In this document: positions 57,101-64,000 of the stretch, in pieces | Layout of the letters: each line of letters begins with the position of its first letter | Position numbering within the stretch: position 1 is the first letter of the stretch | DNA from: Rostratula benghalensis | Lineage: Eukaryota; Chordata; Aves; Charadriiformes; Rostratulidae | Direction of reading: 5' to 3' | Length of the DNA: 64,000 bases | Assembly (NCBI GenBank): GCA_013399305.1 | Contig: VXAI01000066.1 | Coordinates: 1,408,055-1,472,054, forward strand | Notes under the pieces: model-generated | Seen by the model: the letters and a program-made list of their open reading frames with translations, nothing else | Database searches by the model: none | What the model was told of the DNA's origin: nothing | Position numbers and translations under genes: made by a program

Positions 57101-59717
57101 TGATCATGCTTAACTCCATGCTCCACGTAGGAAGCACAGGCTTTCCCATGGAGAGCAAGGACACAGGTCATCAACAGACATAGCTATCACCTCTACCAGC
57201 ACAAGTTAAGCAAGTCCAGACAACACCAAGAGAAGGAGCCAAGACAATTCCCCATCAAAGAAAGTGTGTGACCCTCTACAGTTCATGTGTGACATAGATG
57301 AACAGTCTGATGGCTCTGGAGAGCTTCTTCCATTTGATCTGTTGTTAAAGCATGTGAAGACCCCATAACATTTTGATCTCCAAGTTTGCCCCATGTAGCT
57401 TTGGTCACTGGCCTCCATTCTCTGAGCAACTTCTGCAGAGAGGAAGCCCTCCCCCCTTTCTCCCAGCCAATCTACCACATTGTCTCCCCTCATGAAACTC
57501 TTGGGATCCCACAAGGATCCCAACAGCCACACCTCAGGAAGCATGCTTCCCTCTCACTGCTGTTTAATGTGAGATTACTGTTCATCCTCTTGTAGTCCTA
57601 TCACCCTAACTGGGCATAAGTACGCACCATGCACCAGGGAAGGAAATAAACCCAAAATATCACATGAGAATGGGAGACAGAAATCCAAAAGACATCCCCA
57701 AAGAGTGAAAGAAATATAAAGGCTGCTCCTCAGTAGTCCAGCAGGTCCAGGAGGGCCACAAAAATGGTCAGGTGGCTGGAACACCTCTCCTATTAAGAAA
57801 GGCTGAGAGAGTTGGGGCTACTCAGCCTGGAGAAGGCTCCAGGAAGACCTTCTTGGGGTATTTCAATATATAAAAGTGGTTTATAAGAAAGGGGAGAGAG
57901 ACTTTTACCAAGGCCTGCAGTGACAGGACAAGGGGCAACTGTTTTAAACTGAAGGAGGGTAGATTTAGACTGGACATAAGGTAGAAATGTTTTATGATGA
58001 GGGTGGCGAGACACTGGAACAGGCTGCCCAGAGAGGTTGTGGAGCCCATTCCTGGAAGTGTTCAAGGTCAGGTTGGACAGGGCTTTGAGCAACCTGGTCT
58101 GGTGGGAGGTGTTCTTGCCTGTGGCAGGGGGTTGGAACTCAATTATCTTCAAGGTCCCTTTCAACCTGATATTCTGATCCTCTAAGAAATGTTTCTCTGG
58201 CTAAAATGCATTACTTTGTCCCTTACGTTCTCAGCTGCAGCCTTGGCAAAATTATCACGTAATCCTCCATACCATTCCCTCTAATCCCCCCCCTACCTTT
58301 GAGAACCACTTTGTCAGCATTTCTTTTAGTTTCTTAAAACAGGCTCTGTTGAACACTCCTCAATCCTTATACTTCTTCCTTTACAGCCTCCTTCTAAGGA
58401 GGACTGCTCTCCCAGGCTGACAGAAACAACTCAGTTCCATTTTCTACCTACTTACCTACTATGAATTTGAGTCACTGATCCTGGATCATCATCAGTTCCT
58501 GCTTGGTGTACCCAAACCAAATCGCTCATTTTTTCCTCAAAAGTTCAGTGTAGCCCTACGTTTTATGTCTCTCCTCCTTCCAGCTGGAGTGACTTCTGAT
58601 TCCCTACTCCTTTTGCTATAAATCCAGACTGTACTCATGTCCTATGTCCCTCCATTTCCATTATGCTTCAACACTGTTTTGCCTGTTCTGCACACAGCTC
58701 CCAGACAGAAGGGGTTTGTCTCAGGTAAATGGGTAGAGAACCTGATTTCTTATGATTCCATTTTTTGCCACTGAATAAACAAATGATGGCTAGCAGCTTA
58801 GTTTGGCTACCCAGCTCCATTATGCAAGACCAATTTTCCATTAAAAGGACTTTGTTTTTTTTTTTTTTTCTGAAATAAAAAAAATACACAGGTGAAGTAC
58901 TTAAAAGTAATGACATAATTTATCAGCTTTCCTCCTCCTTATTTCTTTTACAGTTATTCTTCACTTCAGTGAATTCCTTTTCTGACTGCTAACACCATAA
59001 TGCCAACTGCCAATTCACTAATCATTCTGTTGCTCCTTATACACATGGTGTCCTGCCCAAACTTATTCAAGAGGCCACTCAGAAGTCTCACTTCTGCTAT
59101 GAAATGCACTGGGTTTCTAATGGCAGCCTGCACTACCATTAACCAGCTGGCACTTTCACCCACTACAAGATATGGAGGCTTTTGACCAGCATCTTCCTCG
59201 CCCATACCCACACCCCTTTTGGAAACACAACCTTCAGGCATATCTAGACCGAACTGCAGTAAGTTTCTGATCCCATTAGGAACTCTAAAGCATTTGTTGT
59301 AATGTTGGAAACTGAAGACAACAGAGCAATCTTGTGTCTGCCAGTGTAGCTGTCTTTCCTCAAGCCACAGAAGACAGCTCAAGAGAGCTACATAATTTTT
59401 CGTTTGTTCGTTTTTTTCTATTAATCTTGAAAATGTATTATTGTAAGAAATGCTTACTGATACTTCAGGTGTTTGATGTAGCCATCTGTAAACCCCACAG
59501 GTCAGTGACTTGGGCTCCAGCTGAGCTCTACCTCGTAATTAAAGCTACAGGCATAGAGACAGCGCGCGCACACGATTTCTTACCACTGTAAAAGCGAATC
59601 ATGCAGCTGAGGTCAGAGTTTGCTGCCTCTTCCTGCATTCTGACAGGATCATCAAAACCCAGCCCAGCCAAGTAGTCATACACAATCTGAAGGGGTTTTT
59701 CTGTTGGCTCCAGCCTC
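35310..59717 (-). CDS. PHLPP2: PH domain leucine-rich repeat protein phosphatase 2, 17 exons, 5' end outside window
   Basis: A Mn/Mg-dependent PP2C-type Ser/Thr phosphatase that removes the hydrophobic-motif phosphate of Akt and PKC. Coding exons in transcript order are 59584-59717, 56545-56735, 55649-55774, 54305-54459, 50178-50324, 47821-48051, 46931-47133, 46368-46428, 45836-45931, 43487-43642, 42543-42743, 40234-40396, 39611-39741, 39115-39225, 38491-38679, 38123-38354 and 35310-36449. All junctions keep phase and join to 1221 residues plus stop. Human PHLPP2 has 1323 residues, so only the first coding exon, about 100 residues, is missing. It is not visible up to 64000 and should lie beyond. 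Domain order is RA-like end, PH, leucine-rich repeats, PP2C, Ser/Glu-rich tail, PDZ ligand DTAL. PHLPP2 rather than PHLPP1 is supported by the tail sequence and by the TAT and MARVELD3 neighbours. Confidence 0.96.
36190..39225 (-). CDS. PHLPP2: PHLPP2 PP2C phosphatase exons
   Basis: Exons 39115-39225, 38491-38679, 38123-38354 and the start of 35310-36449 encode the PP2C-like catalytic domain. Landmarks are [16 protein letters not shown], the metal-site segment [14 protein letters not shown] (the FDGD that replaces the usual DGHGG), [17 protein letters not shown], and [16 protein letters not shown] with the C-terminal metal-binding Asp. The lower limit inside the last exon is approximate. Confidence 0.9.
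39611..54459 (-). CDS. PHLPP2: PHLPP2 leucine-rich-repeat exons
   Basis: Ten exons from 54305-54459 to 39611-39741 encode a continuous run of LxxLxLSxNxL-type repeats. It begins [17 protein letters not shown] and ends [12 protein letters not shown], then [14 protein letters not shown]. Typical units include [60 protein letters not shown] and [15 protein letters not shown]. The repeats scaffold substrates next to the phosphatase. Intron phases match codon joins throughout, for example CA|C between 46368-46428 and 45836-45931. Confidence 0.93.
39752..39771. repeat. A20 homopolymer, PHLPP2 intron acceptor tract
   Basis: Reads as T20 on the PHLPP2 transcript, followed by GATACTGCAG|TTT. It is the polypyrimidine tract for exon 39611-39741. 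Confidence 0.8.
40826..40842. repeat. (TA)n dinucleotide repeat
   Basis: A short TATATATATATATATA run within the PHLPP2 intron 40397-42542. Confidence 0.6.
41460..41943 (-). mobile_element. Internally deleted CR1 LINE, minus strand
   Basis: The reverse complement gives [20 protein letters not shown], a mid reverse-transcriptase segment (compare MRFNKAKC..LHLG.NNP). It passes directly into the distal ORF2 end ([40 protein letters not shown]) and the CR1 3' UTR with GGGACCTTT..CCAACC. The ORF2 portion between these blocks is missing. It lies in PHLPP2 intron 40397-42542 in the sense orientation of the gene. Confidence 0.85.
44534..44755 (-). mobile_element. CR1 LINE 3' fragment, minus strand
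   Basis: On the plus strand AATCACAGAATGGTTAGAGTTGGAAGGGACCTTAAAGATCATTGAGTTCCAACCCCC, then CCCCATCCAGCCTGGCCTTGAACACT and TTCTCTGGGCAA. This is the reverse complement of a CR1 ORF2 C-terminus and 3' UTR. It is 5'-truncated and lies in PHLPP2 intron 43643-45835. Confidence 0.85.
48052..50177 (-). other. PHLPP2: PHLPP2 intron, nothing recognised
   Basis: A/T-rich intron of about 2.1 kb without a repeat that I can name. Other PHLPP2 introns over 300 bases and also unremarkable are 36450-38122, 42744-43486, 45932-46367, 46429-46930, 47134-47820 and 54460-55648. Confidence 0.5.
50149..50163. repeat. Poly(A) tract near PHLPP2 exon 50178-50324
   Basis: An A-run on the plus strand lies just past the donor side of the exon and forms a U-rich stretch early in the intron of the transcript. 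Confidence 0.6.
50325..54304 (-). other. PHLPP2: Largest PHLPP2 internal intron
   Basis: Almost 4 kb of A/T-rich sequence between LRR exons. I see no CR1 in it. It contains an unusually long plus-strand open frame (51645-52205, 186 codons), which is discussed among the findings, and another overlapping frame to 52479. Confidence 0.6.
55649..56735 (-). CDS. PHLPP2: PHLPP2 PH-domain exons
   Basis: Two exons, 56545-56735 and 55649-55774, code for the pleckstrin-homology domain. The first carries [20 protein letters not shown] and [15 protein letters not shown]. The second carries [17 protein letters not shown] and ends in the C-terminal helix with its invariant tryptophan ([14 protein letters not shown]). 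The intron between them contains a CR1 fragment. The domain directs membrane and PKC interaction in the family. Confidence 0.93.
56081..56418 (-). mobile_element. CR1 LINE 3' fragment, minus strand
   Basis: The reverse complement encodes [20 protein letters not shown] and [20 protein letters not shown], the distal CR1 ORF2, then the 3' UTR with GAACTCAATGATCTTTAAGGTCCC. A shortened segment joins [10 protein letters not shown] to the [12 protein letters not shown] end, so this copy too has lost internal sequence. It lies in PHLPP2 intron 55775-56544. Confidence 0.87.
57737..58180 (+). mobile_element. CR1 LINE 3' fragment, plus strand
   Basis: CR1 ORF2 distal sequence runs through CTGAGAGAGTTGGGGCTACTCAGCCTGGAGAAGGCTCC, then TTTAGACTGGACATAAGGTAGAAATG and CACTGGAACAGGCTGCCCAGAGAGGTTGTGGA. 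It ends in GGTTGGAACTCAATTATCTTCAAGGTCCC. It is antisense to PHLPP2, within intron 56736-59583, and is interrupted by stops. Confidence 0.87.
58853..58870. repeat. Poly(T) tract
   Basis: A T-run in PHLPP2 intron 56736-59583, close to an A-rich stretch at 58875-58888. Confidence 0.6.
59584..59717 (-). CDS. PHLPP2: PHLPP2 second coding exon: end of the RA-like region
   Basis: Encodes [20 protein letters not shown], then [17 protein letters not shown] and MIRFYS, matching the Ras-association-like region before the PH domain. It opens with the third base of a codon, so a coding exon must precede it. A frame extends through the upstream intron to 60031 by chance, but the GACAG|GAGG acceptor marks the exon edge. 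Confidence 0.9.
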
Positions 59718-61249
59718 CTGTCAAAACATACAAGAAAGTAGTTTGAGAAGGCAGAAAAGACTAAACATGTCTCATTGAGGTACAGTGTAAGGAATACTGA
59801 CATACAGGTTGCTTTGCTCCTCTGAAAAGGTCTGGCTGACACGCATCCTTGGGGTCTGTGCTTCCTGCTTGTCAAGTAGCACTTAAGAACTGTAGCACTT
59901 GAAGAGTTAAGATTACAGAAGGGCAACAGAGAAGAAAAGCAATAGGCATAAGCCAGAGAATCCATGGCAATCATTTCCACTACACAATTTAAGGAGCAGC
60001 AGGAGGAAACAGTGACAAGAAACAAGACCAAAAATACTGCAGAAAAAGTGCAGCAACACCAATTAATTAAAAAACCTATATATATTGATTGAAATATATA
60101 AAAGAACTCTACTTAAATTTATCTTCCAAATGCAGCTGGGAGCAAAGCATATGAGAATCCTCATAAAGAATGATTTCTAAAAAGAAAGAAAGAAGAAATT
60201 TCCCTATTCTCTTTAGCTCTCATTCAGTACAAGATTGTCATTTTGTCACATTAACCCATATGGTACATTTTGGAAAGGGCACTTTTATAATATAACACAT
60301 CATAGAAACAATTCAGTGGCTAACTTGAATAAAGGGCAGTAAGAGAAAGTTCTCCTGAAACATCAAGTTTAGTATATTCAGAGCAGAAAATATGTTTTCT
60401 GATTCTCTCGTCTCACTTCTTCTGGAGACAGTGAATTGTTATTTTCCACAGCTTCTCGCTAATTTAGCTTCTTGCTAAATTAAAAGTTTTACTTTAGGGT
60501 AAAAAATCTCGGTGTGAAAGATTAAGCACTGAGAATGTAAGATGGGACTTAAAATAAATTGCTCCAGTGGTCCGGACCACTCATAATCCAGCATTAAAAA
60601 TCTTGATTTTTAATCTAAAAGTGCCTACCTTCAGATTATTGTCATCGAACCTTGACTTGTCACCTAATCTTTAAGCAAGTGCTTATAAACATGAGAATAA
60701 CCATTTCAAACTGCCTCAAATGTGCTTTTAGAATTTTCTTGCAGTAGAGTGAGTTTATTTTTACTCAAAACAATTTTTACCACTGACATTTTTTTAGCTT
60801 ACCAACATTCTGTAAGCACCAGCACCACGACTGTGTGCTGTATCCTTGCCCTGACTACACAAAACCATACAGAGATTCGTTAGTTCGGTTCAACAGTATT
60901 TATATTCCTGGATTAAAACTGCTCTCAGCTATTTGGCACATTCATTCATATCCCTTATATCCACAAGTCCTTCTGAATTGCAGTTATAGCCTCCCTCCTC
61001 TCTTCTTTAGTATTAAGTACCCTTGGCTTTTACATAAATATGTCCAGCACTACTGAAGAGCAGTGTTTTCCAGAGAATACTGTACGCTGAACTATCTAGA
61101 TCAACCTGTTGCACGGACTTGTCAGTTCTCATCACTCTGTCTGTGCCTTCCTGGGTTGATACCTTTCATTCAGCCACAGAGTATTAAGAGAGCAGCTCAA
61201 CAGCACAGGTTTACCTTTCTTCATTCAGACATACACTAACCCCTCATCC

Positions 61250-61298
61250 AAAAAAAGCCAAAAAACCAAACCAAAAACCCCAAACAAACAAAAATTCC
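61250..61298. repeat. A/C-rich simple repeat
   Basis: Irregular (CAAA)n-like tract with AAACCAAACC and CAAACAAACAAAAA units. Confidence 0.6.
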
Positions 61299-61391
61299 CA
61301 CTCCTCACAGTAAATAACAGTTTCCACTTGGTAAGGTATCAACCCATGAGTTTTATTGCTTTATGCTTTGCTTTTCTTCCAAATGCCATCA

Positions 61392-61515
61392 GAACACAGA
61401 ATCACAGAACGGTTTGGGAGGGAAGGAACCTTTAAATGTCATCTGGTCCAATTCCCCTGCAATGAGTGGGGACATCTTCAGCTAGACCAGGTTGCTCACA
61501 GCCCCATCCAACGTC
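61392..61515 (-). mobile_element. CR1 LINE 3' terminal fragment, minus strand
   Basis: AGAATCACAGAACGGTTTGGGAGGGAAGGAACCTTTAAATGTCATCTGGTCCAATTCCCC, then GACCAGGTTGCTCACAGCCCCATCCAA, is the reverse complement of a CR1 3' end. It is strongly 5'-truncated. Confidence 0.75.
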
Positions 61516-63718
61516 GCAGGCTGCACCAAATGAGTAATGCCCTTGGCGACCAAGCTTGAAATTTCAAAGCATCAAGATCAAGTTTGTTCAGTAAGACCTG
61601 TTTTCTCCTAACCTTTGTTGACTTGCATACACCTTTTATACTGCATGTCCTAACATGAAATATTTTATTACTGTGTGTACCAAACCTTTTCACCTCTTCT
61701 CAAAAGAAGAGCAAAAATATTCCTGATTCTTTCTAATGCTTATACTGTAGTATTTCCACTATCACTGACAGCTTTACAAATGCCATCTCATAATTAAGGC
61801 AGGACTGATTTCATAAAACATGCACCATTTACAAGTATCTAGTCATCCAGACTTCCTTTTAGTCAACAGGACACACCTCAAGAAATTAAATGATCTCAGA
61901 TACTTCAAGCACATACATTGCAACTCTTTCACTTCACACACAGGACATCTGGATGAGAAACAGGATTACTCTTGAAAGCTATGGTCCAAACCAACCAAGT
62001 TTCCAGCCTAAAAGACAATGTAGTTGATGTACAGTGGATCCAGAAAACCAGTTCTTAGTGCTCAACGTCTGCTAAGCCCGATTAGGGCAACTTCGCCCCC
62101 TTCCTTTTGTTTAACATGCAGAACATTCACTGAATATGACATCAAACTTTCAAAATAGCTTTCTGAGGTAATCTTGGCAATGACAAACCTGTGTGTTTGT
62201 CTCCTATAACAGGCAAGCTACTAGAAACTGAAATATACAATAGATTGCACCAAATAATGCTGATTTCCAATACACTAAGCCTGGGTATTCCATGCCCCTC
62301 AGCTCAGAATCCAAGAACACGAGGGATTTGACAGGATATCCAAATACCTTGTCCAAGTTTCCCTTGACCACCCCTAGATTCCAGTTCTTCCCCTGTTAAA
62401 GCGTGATGCTTCCCAGAAAACAGCTTTTTCAAGCATGTGACCCACGGCTCGGGAACCATAAATGCTTGAGTGTTACCCCCAAGGACACCACTCCAAGTAG
62501 TCTGCTCCTTGATTTCCTGTGAAAAAAACCAAAGCCCTCAAACATTAAAATTTGGTTGCTGGAGGGACCGAGGCTTTTGCAAGCACCCACTGAACAATAT
62601 ACTTCTTGTACATCAGAATTCATGAAGAACCTTAATAAAGGGGTAAGTGTTTTTCATATGACACAGATTAAATCACAGTTCTCCAGGTTGCTCAATATCT
62701 CCGAGGTACAGTACTGCCACTTACTCTCCTGAAAAAGCTGGATACTCCATCTCACCAGACTTGCTCCTATTAGAGAGAAGATTTGACTTTTTCATTATTT
62801 TTATTTTTCTCATCTTTCACTTCAGCAAGAATTAATACTGCAGGCTTTCAGAATGCTAATTTGAAACCCCCAATTTTCTTTCTTGTCCACATAAATCAAT
62901 ATACTTCTTGAAGTTACCAAACACAGCACCCTCAGTTTTGCTTCTTTCTTAAAAAGCCACGTATAAAAGCAGCACTGGCAGTAACATCTATAAACCTAAT
63001 CCCCTAACAAACGCATTGCTCTTGCCATAGTACCATTCCTATCTGAAAACTGATCAAAAGAGCAGTTTGTACTACTGCACCATCTTGATTTGCTTGGCAC
63101 TGGCTGGAAGACCAGCTTTGCCTAAACATTAAGTCTTCCAAATTCTTCAAGGCATCTGCAAAACACCACAGGTGGCTCCAAAGTTCACCACCTGGCAAAA
63201 GAGTTTGAGTTTAGAGAAGAAATCTACACCTCAAAAGTCCCATGTACGCAGGAGGCCGTGAGTGACCTCTCTGCAAATGAAGCATGGTTTGGTGTTACAC
63301 TTTTCAAGCGTGCAAACCTGGTGGGAAGGGGACTTGAGTCCCAGCCCGTGGCCACGCTCTGGCACTCTCCTGGCACTAGCCATAGGCTGGGCCTGTGACC
63401 CAGGAAACACCAGCACAGAGTCCAGGCGTTTTGCTAAAGACGCTCACAGGTCCCCCACAGGACTTTGTAAATGAAGTAAATGAACAAACCAGCTCGTCAC
63501 TTATGACCATATTCATGGAGAAAAGGGAAGAAGTCAGTGAATGCCTCTGGAGAAATTCTGGAGACCTGACTGAATGGATTACTGGTCCAAGTTCTTGTCA
63601 AGAGCCATGTGATTCACTAACAGAACCTAGGATAGGCCAGGAGAGGGAAAACCAAAACCAGTATCTGGAACAGGAGTTTCTCGAAGGGATTTCTTTACTA
63701 ACATGATCAAGGCTGACA

Positions 63719-63793
63719 GGTTCCAGAGCAGGTTCCAGAGCTTAAGCTTAAAGCTTAAGGCAGAAAAATGTGCTTTCTCTTTGAGAGAAAGCA
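63719..63793. repeat. Cluster of short direct and inverted repeats
   Basis: GGTTCCAGAGC occurs twice in a row (63719-63729, 63731-63741). It is followed by an AAGCTTAA palindrome cluster (63740-63759) and a perfect 10-bp stem with a TTG loop, TGCTTTCTCT-TTG-AGAGAAAGCA (63771-63793). No known element is recognised. Confidence 0.55.
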
Positions 63794-64000
63794 GTGTGGT
63801 GTGAAACTCAAACCGGCAAGCGATCACATCAGAAACGTAAAAATTCATCTGGTAGCCAATGCATTACACACGGAATGGTAGCACACACGGGGAACACCCT
63901 GGCTGTCACAGCAGCTGCTATTTGACACAGACAGCCCATTACATCCACACCAGTATCACATATCAGGTACTGGACACTTCCACCAGTCAGAGAAGCGGCT

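Larger units (their letters stand above)
59718..64000 (-). other. PHLPP2: Partial first intron of PHLPP2
   Basis: The sequence upstream of the first visible coding exon is A/T-rich throughout. I find no GC-rich exon or start codon that fits the N-terminus of PHLPP2 up to the window edge. A CR1 fragment (61392-61515), an A/C-rich simple repeat (61250-61298) and a cluster of short repeats (63719-63793) are the only structures that I see. Confidence 0.6.

Noticed and set aside
59528..60031. 167-codon minus-strand frame as a larger PHLPP2 exon
   Set aside because: Only 59584-59717 has family similarity. The upstream part is intron that happens to stay open behind a clear AG acceptor.
63771..63793. 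Hairpin as a microRNA precursor
   Set aside because: The stem is only 10 bp with a 3-base loop, far too short for a precursor.

Overview
The window is eukaryotic, and most likely from a bird. Vertebrate-type split genes sit in DNA scattered with CR1 (chicken repeat 1) LINE fragments, several ending in the ATTCTATG-type CR1 3' tail. There are no Alu, B1 or L1-type mammalian repeats. Introns are short to moderate, and a GC-rich CpG island has been lost to an assembly gap. The gene order is TAT (minus), MARVELD3 (plus), PHLPP2 (minus), which matches the order I know from human 16q22 in vertebrates. I cannot name the species.

Layout. 1-12.0 kb is gene-poor flank with two CR1 copies (386-1192 and a decayed one at 6688-7210), an 82-base gap (567-648) and a diverged tandem duplication of about 150 bp (11338-11640). 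12.0-19.4 kb holds the complete coding part of tyrosine aminotransferase (TAT) on the minus strand: 11 coding exons, 455 residues, with the Schiff-base lysine falling exactly at residue 280. 19.4-28.3 kb is the TAT 5' flank. It contains a near-consensus glucocorticoid response element (22438-22452) and a cluster with a perfect cAMP response element, a CRE-like variant and a duplicated AAGTTTGCAAGT block (25391-25476), next to an ancient CR1 relic. 28.3-30.3 kb holds MARVELD3 on the plus strand; its 5' exon or exons are hidden in a 504-base gap (28433-28936), while the four-helix MARVEL domain and the 3' end are intact. 31.3-59.7 kb holds PHLPP2 on the minus strand, tail-to-tail with MARVELD3 about 1 kb apart. 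Seventeen coding exons (1221 residues) are visible, covering the end of the RA-like region, PH domain, leucine-rich repeats, PP2C phosphatase and a C-terminal PDZ ligand DTAL, followed by a 3' UTR of about 4 kb. The first coding exon must lie beyond 64000. Five CR1 fragments sit in PHLPP2 introns.

Function. The three genes do not form a pathway. TAT starts tyrosine breakdown in liver and is a textbook hormone-induced gene. MARVELD3 is a tight-junction membrane protein. PHLPP2 dephosphorylates Akt and PKC hydrophobic motifs. The most interesting non-coding content is the set of hormone-response-like motifs upstream of TAT, which resembles in kind, though not in position, the GRE and CRE enhancers known for rodent Tat. 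I saw no novel enzyme system or foreign gene cluster.
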